Origin: Adiantum capillus-veneris
Lineage: Eukaryota; Streptophyta; Polypodiopsida; Polypodiales; Pteridaceae
Assembly (NCBI GenBank): GCA_014529385.2
Contig: CM043945.1
Span: 4,686,312 to 4,750,311 of the forward strand
Length of the DNA stretch: 64,000 bases
Direction of reading: 5' to 3'
A program made the position numbers and the translations under genes. The notes under the pieces are model-generated. The model had not been told where the DNA came from and searched no databases. It saw only the letters and a list, made by a program, of their open reading frames with translations. This document shows positions 37,728-48,844 of this stretch, piece after piece (the stretch's first letter is position 1; each line of letters opens with the position of its first letter).

Positions 37728-38744
37728 TTCCCCCCTTCCGATTTTGGTACCCATCCTCAAGCACTGTTGAAAAGTGTTTGTGGGTTCTGGAAGGTTTTTG
37801 ATTGGTTGTTGATAGGCTGATTGTCTTCATTTATCGTTGAATTTTTTGTTGATGAGGGTCAATTTGTTGTAGTATCTTCATTGGTCTGAATAGGTCTGAT
37901 GCGAGAGATGATGTTGCATTTATCCATTGTAATAGCATAATGATGAGGCTACTGTTTATTTATGGAAAGTATGTACAAGGGAAGTAGAATGATGAGGTTC
38001 TAAATTAGGGTCTAATACCTAGATGACCAAAGGGAAAAAAACCCCAATGGAAAAAAGTGCCTTTGGGATACGTGCATTGTTGGGGTACTTATTAGCATTG
38101 GAAATATTAATAAAGTACTCAAGGGATTATTTGCTGATCTATATGGAATTAAAAAGGCAGCAAATATGAGAGGGTAGCATGATGGAACATTGATTTTCCT
38201 GTTGTATTCCACTCAAGGTGCATAGGTGGAAGCAAAAAAGAGTGTCTAATGCATATGTCCAATGGTGGGACATCCTATTTATGCATACACAGAAATACAT
38301 GGAAAATAATACATTGTGCAAGAAAGATTTTAAGGGGCTATTCAGAAAGATGGTGTAGATATAAAAGCATATGACATGGCTTTGCAAGCTGGCACCCCTT
38401 TTAGAATGGTTTTTGTTGATGAGAATATGTGCCCTCATCTTACTGTGCACTGTGTGTGAGTGTTGGCCTCTATGGCACTCCACAAATTGTAAGTTAATAG
38501 ACTCCAACTCTTATGCACATCTCATCCAACATTAACAACATGACTTAGATATGATCAATTCTTCCAGCTTGACCGACATGACTTAGATATGCTCAACTTC
38601 AAGCTTGAGCGTAAGACTAATAACTAAGACTCTTAGCACATAATTTATTAAGACATGAAGCTTTGGGACTAATGTTGTGCTGATTTTATGGCTCAGTAGC
38701 TCGACTCTGACTATGCCAAAGAGTGGTTTTTGCACCCTTGTGAC

Positions 38745-39462
38745 TTGACTGTTTACATTCTTGTGCTTACTACAAACATTTCTTCAAGTAAAGCTAAGCT
38801 TGAATCCTCAAAAAGGGGATTAGTGAAGGACCAAGTTGAAATTGAAGGTTTCTATTGCCATGCCTGTTTTATAATCTTTGAATATGCATTCTCGTTGGCC
38901 GGGCCGTCCTTCTTTGACTGTGAAGACTCCATCACCTGTTTGATTCTCCAATTAGGCCTGTTTATAGGAGTCTTCGATGTTGTTGTAGGTCTCTGTTCAC
39001 TGTTGGCATTTGGATTTTGACTAGGAGCATTGGAAGACTTAGGAATCCAAATCTCTTGATGACCTTTGTATCTCCATTGTTGAATTTGTTTTGTTATAGG
39101 TTTTGTCAAAATCTTGAGATCTTCATGTAGGTCTGGTGTAGTTGCAGTTAGCTTGCGGTTGACTGGTAGCCAAATCTTTGCATAGCCTGTGTAGAATCCT
39201 TGTCTAAGAGAAAGATTCTTTGAGATGCATCTCTATTCTATATCCTCTTGTGAGTTATGATATACTTTAGCATATTTCAATGTTGTTCTATTATATACCT
39301 ACTTCTTAGGTATCCTAGGATATTGTCGAGGCTGATACCTTGTGGACCTTCTTTCCTGGGAGGGACTTGACATTACTTCATATGCTCTAACATGTGGTTT
39401 TCGCACCCGTATATGTCTGTTACCTCCATAGTACTCATGTTCCTTGAAGCTCCACTATGATG
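38745..39462 (-). pseudogene. C-terminal tail of the RT-less polyprotein, copy 2
   Basis: The open part 38852-39109 reads YKGHQEIWIPKSSNAPSQNP, matching copy 1 at about 22380-22440. The stretch 39110-39462 is protein-like, basic (RGHQ/RYQPRQYPRIPKK-type) and absent from copy 1, which has an approximately 0.7-kb deletion here together with part of the preceding block. Confidence 0.55.
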
Positions 39463-40194
39463 CTATCGATACCATGTGTTTTCCTTTCTGTGTTGATTTC
39501 CTATCTTTAATCCAAACCGGATCATTGACTTGACTAAATTACTTGGAACAAACACTTTCTTAACTATTCTTTTCTTTCTTGAGTACTTTGGCTGATATAC
39601 CTTTGCTTTTTTGGGTGTCTCCTTAGAGGTTTCAATTGGGTCTGTAATTGATTTGAATTTTTGAAAGCCTTTCTTGCTTGAAGAAGCTGATCCATGAGGG
39701 TTCCTTGATGTAGAGGCATATGATGTCACACCTTCTTTGCTAATTGGTGGAGGGTCCACTTTAGCTTTACCTTTGTCTACAAGATTTGTCTTTGATTCTT
39801 GTGACTTCTGCAACTCTAAATCTAGCATTAACGGTACCTCTAAATGTTGTTGGCTACCTGTTGGAAAAGAGAGTATTAGCATTGTATCTTCTTTGTAGGC
39901 CTTGTGTTGATCTAACCACTGATGTCCAAGGATTACATTTGCAAGCATTTCCTTTGAAGGCTTCACCTGAAATTTTACTTGCTCTTCCTGTTTTTGGATG
40001 CTAAGGGTAGCAACCATTTCTTCTTGACTTGTATGCATACCTACCAATGTTTTGCTCTCATGTTTGCATGGAGTAATCTCGAGGATCCTTTGGATGTTCT
40101 CTGCAACCATATTGAAATTTGCTTCTTTATCCAGTAGAGCATTGCATGTGAAACTTGTTCCAGTTACACTAGCAAGGACTATAGCCATTCTCAT
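39463..40194 (-). pseudogene. Second retropepsin-like domain and basic tail, copy 2
   Basis: 243 open codons, the best-preserved stretch of the family. It has CNALLDKEANFNMVAENIQ at the expected protease active site, ANVILGHQWLDQHKAYKEDT with the LGxxWL motif intact (copy 1 has a stop there), then a Ser/Lys-rich tail (SASSSKKGFQKFKS, KKAKVYQPKYSRKKRIVKKV). The DKE triplet is shared with copy 1, so it predates their separation. Either the family's protease is dead, the domain has another role, or the motif match is misleading. Confidence 0.6.
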
Positions 40195-40639
40195 TGTTGG
40201 TTCTATTCAATATTTATGTCCTACTTTTGCCATTGTCTTATCTTGATCTAATTGTGTCTCTATGGAGAATGGCTTGAGACCCTATTTTCCAATCTGACTT
40301 TCATCAACCGATTTAGCTGACAATGTCTGATTAATCTTTGGACTTCCTATTGCTTATTGGTTGTCTACAACCTCGTTCTTCTTAACTTCTAGCTTTGGTG
40401 GCATTCTCTACTCAATATCTTTCGTGGTTGTTCTTTGCTCTGTTTGATCTGTACTTGCTATTACCTGATTTTCTTTAAGCTCTTCTAAATTTCTGTTCAT
40501 GGAGATGAATCATCTTCAATACGCTTTGCTTTGGTATCGGTCTCCATTTTAGCTTTGCTTGAGGACTTTGTGTTGTCGTTCACGGGTGACCAGTCTTGGT
40601 CTTCATTGTTTGTTGTCTTTGAAGACTACATCGTCATTG

Positions 40640-41481
40640 AATTCTGCATCTCTAACATCTTCTGGTCCATTGGCATTCCCATTATGATGTTGTCTAGCAT
40701 ATCTTTTGCTGTAATCACATGGAATTGGGTAGTAATGTTATGTAAACTTACTTTAATGGTGGTGGAATGATTCCCCAGCATTCTGCTCGTTTGTTTCTTG
40801 ATAAGCTCACAAATTCAAGAGCATCTTCCAATTGTGGTTGGCCACATCTTTTCCAAGTGAAAAAAGACATGAGGTTCTTGTTTAACTAAAAATCTAGATT
40901 TACTTCTCTTGACATCTTTTCTTTGTTTTCACCAACAATGTTGCACTTGATCGTCTCGGGATCTTTTTTTGTATTGAGCAATTTTGTAGTGGTAGTTTCC
41001 TTTGGTTGAAGTTTATCTGCATTTTCTTTGCTTTGACCACCTGCTTCAATCGGTGTGGGCTCCATTGGCTATAATATTGCACTTTTTGTCTGCAATTGTT
41101 GAGCATTGTCCACCTGCATCTAAGTAACCTTTGACATTCTACATTCTACATTCTACATTCTGGCAGAATCTACATTCTACATTCTGGCAGAATCTGTCTC
41201 TTTGGAGGAGATTTTGGTGGTGACCTTTGTGTATCCTTCTGGACTTTATCTTTCATTGACTTTGACTTTTTTATCACCTGTTCGGGTAGCTTGAGGCTTT
41301 GCATCATTTTCAAATAGTCTTTGACTTCAGTCGTACCATTTATAGGGGTTTGTACAAGGTCATGAACTTGCTGATATTCATTACCCTCTGCATCTAGATA
41401 TGCATATGTGAGCTTGATCACATGTAACTGTTTGAACACTATTAGATTTGTTGGCTTTTGACTCTGATTTGTGGAGATCAA
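40640..41481 (-). pseudogene. Lysine-rich segment and first retropepsin-like domain, copy 2
   Basis: 41170-41481 matches the basic segment of copy 1 (FKQLHVIKLTYAYLDAEGNE, QRSPPKSPPKRQI). Between 41130 and 41200 there is a small tandem duplication of ACATTCTACATTCT-GGCAGAATCT units not seen in copy 1. Further left, near 40650-40900, lies the counterpart of the first protease-like block, ending near IIMGMPMDQKM. Frameshifts and stops are frequent. Confidence 0.6.
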
Positions 41482-41930
41482 CTAAAATTTTTGTTCTGTG
41501 ATGATCTTTATAGAAGCATTTGTCTGCATATTTTGAGGGAACCTGGGTCAATTGGAAACTTCCAACAACCATATGATCTTTCAATGGTTTTTGCTTTGAA
41601 GAAGTTTGTTGGTTAAAGGCTCTAGGGCTTCTAACGGGTGTAGCATTTTCTGGTACATAAGCTGAGCTTGATGGATTTGCAGCTCCCCCCTGCCTAGGGT
41701 GATCACTATAGTCTGCTCCATTGTAAGAGTTCAATTTTTTTTGGCTCTGGTGTAATCTCACCTTTTGGGACTGTGAAGACACACTTTGGGTAGCACTATT
41801 GATGTTTGGCATCTGTGAACTTTCTACATAGTTTTCTACGTATCTTCGTGAAACATGACAAATTATTCCCCAAGTCAAGCTATAAATAGCATTATCTTTG
41901 CCATATTGTCTATCCCACATTACCTTACAT
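41381..41930 (-). pseudogene. Gag fragment of RT-less element copy 2
   Basis: An open minus-strand stretch beginning WDRQYGKDNAIYSLTWGIIC, then VRLHQSQKKLNSYNGADYSD and LKDHMVVGSFQLTQVPSKYA, aligning with copy 1 at 20210-20700. The first few residues of the open frame (41930-41944) do not match copy 1 and belong to the junction. Confidence 0.65.
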
Positions 41931-41939
41931 AATGATTTA

Positions 41940-44440
41940 TTCACCTCTCTTGAGTTTGTTCCTCATGGGAATTCAATTACTTGTGCCAACAATGCCTCTT
42001 ATCTGGTTCTGGGAATTTGAAAGATTATGCTTACTACTGTAAATGGCAGTTCTTTCACACTTGTTGATGCACTTTATGTACCTGGGATAAAAAAGAATCT
42101 TTTGTCTTTTCTTGCACTTGCTAGAGTTGGACTTGTAGTCAAATTTGTGGATGACAGATGTACTGTACATGATCTCAGTTTCGGTGATGAAATTGTTGCA
42201 TCTGGCATATTATGTTGTGGGCTATGTAAGCTCACTTTGTTCGACAAGTGTGGGCAAAATTTTACAAATGCAGTTGTGGATTCTAAGGATATTCTAGATG
42301 CAAAACTTTGGCATGCATGTTTTGGGTATCTGAATTTTGTCAGTTTGTTGTGTTTGCAAAAATCTCCTATGATTTCTTCTTTGCCACCTCTTGAAACACC
42401 TATCAAACATGTTTGTGAAGGTTGTATTTTGGGTAAGATGTAGCATTCTAAGTTTCCAAAGGATGGTTCAATTAGGGCCACATGCAAGCTGCAGCTTGTG
42501 CATAGTGATGTTTGTGGGCCCATGCAAACTCCATCCTTGGGAATTACCTTTACTTCGTGACTTTCATTTATGATTACTCTAGGCATGCATGGGTATTTTT
42601 TCTTAAAGCAAAGTCTGACGTTTTTATGTGTCAAACAATTTCTAGCTATGGCTGAAAATGTCTTGAAATGTACTATGGGCACCCTCCATTCCGATCGAGG
42701 GGGTGAGTATATGTCTCATGAATTTAATGCATTTCTAGTTACTCGTGGGATAAAACACCAATGTACAATGCCTTATACACCTCAATAAAATGGTGTTGCT
42801 AAGAGGAAAAACAGATCACTTACAAAAATGACACAATGTATGGTCAAAAGTCAAGATTTACCGCATTCATTTTGGCTTGAGTCCATCATGTGTGCCACTT
42901 ATGTACTAAACATGTGTCCTACAAAATCTTTGCAGTATATTACTCCATATGAAGCATGGCATTATGAAAAGCCTTCTATTGAGCACGTGTGTGTTTTTGG
43001 CTATTTGGCATATGCTTAGGTGCCACAAACACAACACAAAAATTAGATGATAAGGCTGCCAAATGTATTTTTGTTGGTTATAGTGCTGAAAGCAAAGGTT
43101 ACAGGTTGTATCATCCGCAAACAAAGCCTTATTTTGGTCTCACGGGATGTTGTGTTTGTGGAAGATCCTGTCAGCCCTTGCGCTCACAGGACATTTATTA
43201 CACTTTGTTGCCTCTTTTCAGTGGTGGAAGTTCAAATGTAAATTCCAATGAGGCAAATATATAGACTATGGGGGACTTTTGAAAATGTTACAGATCAGCC
43301 GATTACTGATGCAGATGTACATGATGAGGAAAGGTCTGAAAATGAGCAAGCTAGAGGTATGCCTAAATGGCCGGTGCATACTTTGCGTGACAGTAAATTG
43401 GATGCACCTTTGTCTAGTCATACTTGTTCAGGTTCTTGTCATGCATCTTATGCATCAGATTGTTATGATTTGGCTGTGTCTAGCTTACATAATGTTGAGG
43501 AACCTGTGTCTTTTGATGAATCACAGAATTCAAAAATTGGATGGTTGTCATGCAATCAAAATATGATGCACTTCTAGAAAATGACAGATGGACTTTATGT
43601 GATTTCCTCCTGGAAAAAAGACCATTGGTACAAAGTCGGTTTACAAGTTGAAACGCAAGCCGGATGGTGAGATTGATAGCTATAAGGCTCAGCTTGTTGC
43701 AAAGGGTTATGCATAGCAGAAAGGCATAGATTATGAAGAGACTTTTTCTTCCACTTTTTGTATGACTACTGTGCGTTTTCTATGTGCATTGGCAACTCAT
43801 TTTGGTTCGGATGTACATCAATTTCACATTGTTACTGCTTTCTTGCATGGTGACATATTTGAGGAAGTTTATGTAAGGTAGCCTTGCGGTTTTGTCAAGA
43901 AAGGACAAGAAGATAAAGTGTGCAGATGTAAGAAAACTTTGTATGGGTTAAAGCAATCTCCTCGTGCTTGGTATGAGAAGGCTGAACTTATTTGGTCAAA
44001 CGAGGTTTTCATAACAGTCCAATAGAAAGCACATTGTATGCAAAGCGTGAGGGTGATGTACTTCTCATTGTGGTTCTTTATGTAGATGATTTGTTGATCA
44101 CTAGACCAAATGAGAGACATATTGTTGAATCTAAGACTGATTTGAATGCTACTTTCAAGATGAAAGCTCTGGGACTGTTGCATCATTACTTGGGTACATA
44201 GTTTAAGCAATGTGATGGTGGTATTTCCTTGTGTCAAAAAAGTTACATAGAGACAATGCTATGTAAGTTTGGACTTGAGGATTGCTAACCTATTGCCACT
44301 TCCATGGAACCATGTTTGAAATTGAGTCTTCATGATGCTGGTGAGCTTGTAGATGTCAATCTTTACCATGGATACCTCATTTATGTATGCAACACGAGGC
44401 TATATGTTCGATTTGTAGTCTCACAGGTCAACAAATTTAT
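41940..44440 (+). pseudogene. Ty1/copia Pol, left part (integrase and most of RT), decayed
   Basis: Homology starts near 41946 with HGNSITCANNASYL, just after the copia protease. ALYVPGIKKNLLS and the pre-integrase zinc segment (LWHACFGYLNF, CEGCILGK) follow at 42060-42440. Next come integrase core HSDVCGPM, HSDRGGEYM and YTPQ-stop-NGVAKRKN, then RT from about 43610 with YKLKRKPDGEIDSYKAQLV, CKKTLYGLKQSPRAWYEKAE and the catalytic YVDDLLIT near 44085. Several stops fall at expected Gln codons (YA-stop-QKG, VR-stop-PCG, PQ-stop-NG). The 5' LTR, gag and most of protease are missing. The coding sequence is broken at 44440 by the Gag-only element and resumes at 51609. Confidence 0.88.
44436..44440. 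other. Target-site duplication, left copy (TTTAT)
   Basis: TTTAT precedes TGTGAGGTCC at 44441 and follows CCTTACA at 51609-51613. Removing the element and one copy restores the copia reading. Confidence 0.95.
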
Positions 44441-47211
44441 TGTGAGGTCCCCACCCCGCCGTATCAAACAACGGATCTGATGGTAAACCTGGTGGCCACT
44501 AGATCTATAGCGGAAGCAAACAAAATGGTTCAGGGTTCAACTAGCGGACGATCTCTCATCACAAAGTGAGTCGAGTTCGAGTCTACTAGCAACGAGATCT
44601 AGCTCCACCTCGCAGGGGAAGCGTACTTAACTATCTAGCGATCCTAAGACCCACTTTCCAAGAGGAGAGAAACCCCGAGTGCCTTTTTCCCCATGTTTCA
44701 GAGGCACGTACTCTCGAGGATTCGCCACTCTAGGGGCAATGAGTAATACCAATATCGAGTAAGCACTATGGGGAAAGAGAGTTCCCGACCAATCGGGACC
44801 ACCCATCTCCTAGGCATTGGCAACCCGAGCCAAGCCCCCACTTTCCACCCCCACACTCACACTTCCTCGTGTGACCTAATTACTACCACAAAAGTTGTTC
44901 AACATAGATATTCCTTGTTTAATTCCGAATCACATGGTTCGTTAAAACAACCCTTCAACAAGTATTGCAAACAACACCAAGATAGAATTCTAGTAAAAAT
45001 TCTACTCAAACTTATTCATAAAAGTTCCAATGTTCTGGAGGTACAACATCCCCCCTCCAGCGAGAGTTTACTCCTCCCGTTGTCGCCTAGCTGCCCATAC
45101 AACTAGGTATGTCCACTGCATAGAAAGCACGTCATGGACACTCCTACCGCATAGAAAGCAAGACGTGGGTTCCCACCGCTTAACCAGCAGTCGTGGGTAT
45201 CCACCGCTTAACCAACAGTCGTGGATTCAAGAGCCCTTAACAAGGAACTCTACCCCTGTGATCAGGAGGGGGTTCATGACTAATTCAACATTGGAAATAG
45301 AATGAACATGCCGATCTAAATTTTCCCTAGCAGACATTCTTTCCTATTGCAAACAGCATTCCCATCAATCATTTCCTTCCTACTTTAGAACTTAATGTAC
45401 AATGCTTTCAATGCCGAGTTTTCCGTCGGATTTCTCCAACATGTTTGGAGATATGAGTATTCCTATGTAGCGTATGCAATGTTAGTTTAAACAACTTGAA
45501 TAAAAATATGATCTACCTCTTCCCCTTCTTCATCGATGGCCCGTGAGATGGCCGGTATTTGTCCCTCCATGGGAGCCTTCCCCTTCCCGTTGACATTGCT
45601 CGTTCCTGCCTCGCGATCGTGGGCACCACCAAAGCGAGTCCTCTTAACCGGGGCCATTTCTCACTACTTTAAATGATTAGCTTGGAGAAAGAGCTAAGGT
45701 TCGCAAGCATCATAACAGTCCAATGGGTAGATTAGTGACATTAATTAATCCCTCCTATATGATAGATCTAGATTTTTCATAAAGCAATCATTAAGGATGG
45801 CACATAATCCTATGGGAACCGGCTCTAAAGATAATTACTCGGCTTACATGATTAAGAATAATAGGATTTCACTAATGGAATTATCAGAGAGATGAATTAA
45901 GTATGATTAATCTCTTTCCTAGCAATTAGAGGGTGCAGAGTCACCGCATGCATAGGTGTGAGAAAAAACCATCTCTTAGAGACTTAATGACAGATTAATC
46001 TTACCTTAATTATATCTTAATGCATAACAGAGATGAATCTAAATCAGCTACAATATTAATGCGTGATAGAAAGAGTGGTTCTCATCAATCTACACAATTA
46101 CTAGCTTACCGATTAATTACTATACTGCCTAGAGAGAGAAAATTCTGGTAGTTATTCTCTAATCATTAATTGAGAGTGATGAATGGCTGATAATTCAGCT
46201 ATGGGATGATGATTACACAATAGAATATGGTTAATGAGAATTTAGAGAGTAATTATAGAGAATTACGACTAGGAATAAGCATAATAGACGAGAAATTTAG
46301 GCGGTAATGAAAGAGATTTGCAGAAAGCATTAATTAAACCGTGGTTACCGTGATTAAGGGCTGATAATCCTCTCGATTCTATGATCTAATCGAGCTTCTT
46401 GAGGCGAGAATTCGACAGCACCTCCCTCCTTGCTTCTCCTTCAAAAGGTGTGTGTTCCGGCAGCACCTTCCCAGAGTGTGTAGGTGTGTGTGTGTGTGTG
46501 TGTGCACTGTGTGTGTGAGCATATGTGTGTGTGTGTGTGTGTGCAGGTCTTTAAATAGGCCTCCTCAAGCTGAAAATCGATCTGGGTTGCTAAATGCATC
46601 TGGGAGCTTCTCCAGTTAAGCATGGCAAGTCCAGTTCCCCTACCCACCAAGTGTCCAGTTGGTTTGGTTAACTGGCTCTCACACTTAGTTGCAAGCTTGG
46701 AAACTTCCCAAAGACTCCCACAAGGCAAGAGGGCGCCCCCTAGCTGCTAAAGCTGGTTTGGAGTGGCCTGGAACCTGTTCCCATACAGCCTCGGGCCCCC
46801 GGTACCTCCTCGGACAATTTTTAGGAAATTTGGTTCTAGGCTAAAACGGGTCATACGACTCGGATTTTGATGCCGTAAATTGCCATACGAAGCTCTAACT
46901 AAGGCGTACTGGCCCGAGTACCTGCCATATTTAGCAGCCCCCGGGGGTCCGAAAATGCATTTTTTTCAAATTCGGGGTACGGGTGCAGATTTTCGAGACG
47001 GTCAAAACTAGACGGGTCGGGTGACCAAAAACTTACTATATTTGGAAAATTTTCACAAAAATTATTTTAATTCACATTTCGAAGCTTTATGACATTTTAA
47101 ACATCATGGCACTGACAGAATTCGGAAAACTGCTAAAAATAGTAACTTTTTCCATTATGATCATTTCATGGTACAAGGGTGCTCTTTTTGGTTGGGGTCA
47201 GAGACCTTACA
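44441..47211 (-). repeat. 3' LTR of the Gag-only element
   Basis: 2771 bases. In the element's orientation a TATTTAAAG promoter-like box lies near 46548-46556. The LTR contains GT repeats at about 46485-46545 and a 56-codon open frame at 45657-45487. The plus-strand frames seen within it (for example near 44768 and 45030) have no support. Confidence 0.94.
45487..45657 (-). CDS. LTR-resident short frame, 3' LTR copy (candidate first gag exon)
   Basis: 56 codons from an ATG in good plant context (GAGAAATGGCC). The product starts MAPVKRTRFGGAHDREAG and becomes acidic (AIDEEGEE). The frame is GC-rich against AT-rich surroundings. After codon 47 it meets GTAGAT, a possible splice donor. This copy, in the 3' LTR, would not lie upstream of gag. 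The functional one would be the identical frame in the 5' LTR. Confidence 0.55.
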   Translation of the reverse strand: MAPVKRTRFGGAHDREAGTSNVNGKGKAPMEGQIPAISRAIDEEGEEVDHIFIQVV

Positions 47212-47222
47212 ACCTCCCCAAC
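47212..47222 (-). promoter_or_regulatory. Polypurine tract of the Gag-only element
   Basis: On the minus strand TTGGGGAGGT precedes the 3' LTR. The adjoining text (plus-strand ATTTGAGATGTCCTCATCTC) is shared with the defective chromovirus at 60120-60160. Confidence 0.85.
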
Positions 47223-47393
47223 GTGAAAAATTTGAGATGTCCTCATCTCAAGAATACATCTGGATAAAATCTATGCTAACTACTTAGGTACATATATCCT
47301 TTGTCTAAAGTAAAGATATCCTTTGATAATAGAGTAGTCTTTAGCTTTATGCGTCTTATTCTGCTGAACTTTGATGAGATTCTGGTGCTTGAT

Positions 47394-48341
47394 TTATTGC
47401 TCACTAGGATTAGCAGTTGCATCATACATTGATGTTCTCTCATCAGCTTCATCACCCACAGTTGGTTGTCTCACTGCGGCATTAGCGAAAGCTCTACTTT
47501 CTTGTCCTATGTTTCCTCTTCCTCGGCCTCCTCTTCCTTTTGGCTGACCTCGCCCGTTGGCGTTCAGAGGTACATTATTAGCACCGGATGTTTGGGAAAT
47601 CCTTTTTGGACATCGACTTTTGTAATGTCCATACTCCTGGCACTCAAAGCATCTTATATTGGGAAACTCGGTAGCTGCCGTAGTAGCTACTACCGGACGA
47701 TGGTCGTATGCAGGGTTGATTGGTCTGTTACTCCAGTTTTCTGTCCTGGCCCTCTTTGAAAAATAGTCTTGACTATCTTGGGTAGCCCTCTGAATATCTT
47801 TAGCTAACGGTTTGGCCCTTAACAAGGCATCCTGTAGTGTTGTTGGCCTGAGAGCTTCCAACCGAGTATTCAAAGGATCGATTAGCCCTTGGCAGAACCT
47901 TGCCACCTGTTGTTCCAAGGTCATCTTAGGAGCATATCTCCGTAGAGTGACAAACTTTGAATAATATTCTTCGACAGATGAAGTCAGCTGCCGAAGTGAA
48001 AAGAATTCATTCATCTTCAAGGTTTTATACGCAGGTGGTAAATATCGCTCCATCATAGCAGCCTTGATGTCTTCCCATGACTGGGAAGATCCCTTGATAT
48101 CCAAGTCCCTGCAATGTTGTTTCCACCGGATCTTGGCATCGCCAGACAAGCAGAACATCGCAAGCATGGTTTGGTTCACGGGTTGGGTTCCCGCAGGTTC
48201 GAAATAGTCATCCATTGCTTCCATCCATACTTCCGCATCTCTCTCCACATTAACCCCTTCGCCTTTAAAGGTTGAAGGCTGAGCTTGTTTAAGGAGGAGC
48301 TTCTTCTCTTGCGCTGCCAAGTAGAGAGCAGTAGGCGGTGC
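47394..48341 (-). CDS. Gag of the Gag-only element (main exon)
   Basis: An open frame of 315 codons to TGA/stop at 47394. It carries a retrotransposon Gag domain (STFKGEGVNVERDAEVWMEA, MDDYFEPAGTQPVNQTMLA, DIKAAMMERYLPPAYKTLKM, NEFFSLRQLTSSVEEYYSKF, LEQQVARFCQGL) and a CCHC knuckle, CFECQEYGHYKSRC, followed by an RG-rich segment (RGQPKGRGGRGRGN). No ATG lies upstream in frame: the frame opens after an in-frame TAG as APPTALYLAAQEKKLLL, and the first internal ATG falls inside the domain. The relative at 62.2 kb also extends to SLYTITQAKKLLLKQ without an ATG. A start supplied by splicing from the LTR frame (49920-50060) fits in phase. Confidence 0.9.
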   Translation of the reverse strand, partial: APPTALYLAAQEKKLLLKQAQPSTFKGEGVNVERDAEVWMEAMDDYFEPAGTQPVNQTMLAMFCLSGDAKIRWKQHCRDLDIKGSSQSWEDIKAAMMERYLPPAYKTLKMNEFFSLRQLTSSVEEYYSKFVTLRRYAPKMTLEQQVARFCQGLIDPLNTRLEALRPTTLQDALLRAKPLAKDIQRATQDSQDYFSKRARTENWSNRPINPAYDHRPVVATTAATEFPNIRCFECQEYGHYKSRCPKRISQTSGANNVPLNANGRGQPKGRGGRGRGNIGQESRAFANAAVRQPTVGDEADERTSMYDATANPSEQ

Positions 48342-48825
48342 CTATCCAATGGTATAAAACTCATTACTATAGCACTCTTCTCAAATGAACCTAAGATTTT
48401 CCATACTCAAGAAGAATTTTAACTTTTGGGTTTAACTAGCCTACTTAATCTGTACATCTATCACAAAGGATTTTAACCATTCCACCATTTAAATTCCATT
48501 GAATACATCCAAAATTGTCCGATAAATAATGGTAAAAACTTTACTCGAGAGCTTTGATCCATACTTATAACTTTATGTGCATCAACAGGCTACCTGCCCG
48601 CAGCACTAGTCGCACCAACGACTTCTCAAAAAACATAATGTGAAACCCACTGAATCCCAACAAGCTCAACGAGTAAAACTCTTTAACATAACTCAGGAGA
48701 CAATCCACTAGACAATTCCAATGTCATTATTCTGGGAAACATCATGCTCAAGCTTTGAGTACGAGCTATCCTACAATCCCTTAGTTTTTAAAATTTCAAA
48801 CAACATCATTTTCCAGTTCGTAAAC
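48342..48825 (-). other. Leader between primer site and gag, with proposed splice acceptor
   Basis: Non-coding. The minus-strand TTGGATAG ends at 48342 immediately before the first in-frame codon of gag (GCA CCG CCT). The pyrimidine content upstream is modest, so the acceptor is plausible but not strong. Confidence 0.5.
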
Positions 48826-48844
48826 CTATAGCTCTGATACTAGG
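48826..48844 (-). promoter_or_regulatory. Primer-binding site (initiator Met tRNA type)
   Basis: On the minus strand, directly after the LTR end, CCTAGTATCAGAGCTATAGG corresponds to the TGGTATCAGAGC site used by most plant Ty1 and Ty3 elements, with one change. Confidence 0.88.

Larger units (their letters stand above)
37728..41930 (-). mobile_element. RT-less element copy 2, body (5' part lost)
   Basis: Beside the LTR lies the polypurine tract (plus-strand TTCCCCCCTTCCGA, 37728-37741). It is followed by about 1 kb of conserved 3' untranslated region and then, reading leftwards on the minus strand, the same coding order as copy 1. Homology stops near 41925-41930, inside gag just after the WDRQYGKDNAIY block. 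Copia sequence on the opposite strand starts within about 20 bases. The zinc knuckle, leader and 5' LTR are missing, so this copy is truncated. Confidence 0.85.

Noticed and set aside
37507-38507. Minus-strand frames near the LTR of copy 2 read as separate genes
   Set aside because: They lie in the LTR or 3' untranslated region of the RT-less element. Only the conserved short frame is noted, as a finding.
42074-42682. 202-residue minus-strand frame
   Set aside because: Antisense shadow of copia integrase coding sequence.
44560-44600. tRNA-like B-box text (GAGTTCGAGTCT) in the Gag-only LTR
   Set aside because: No matching A box, acceptor stem or anticodon arm could be found, so no tRNA or SINE is called.
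44768-45305. Plus-strand frames of 112 and 91 residues repeated at 49171-49708
   Set aside because: They repeat only because they lie in the two LTRs. They are antisense to the element, overlap each other and contain no domain.
46441-46728. Minus-strand 95-residue frame in the LTR (also at 50844)
   Set aside because: It spans the GT repeats and the promoter region, and its length differs between the two LTRs with repeat number, so it is not a conserved protein.
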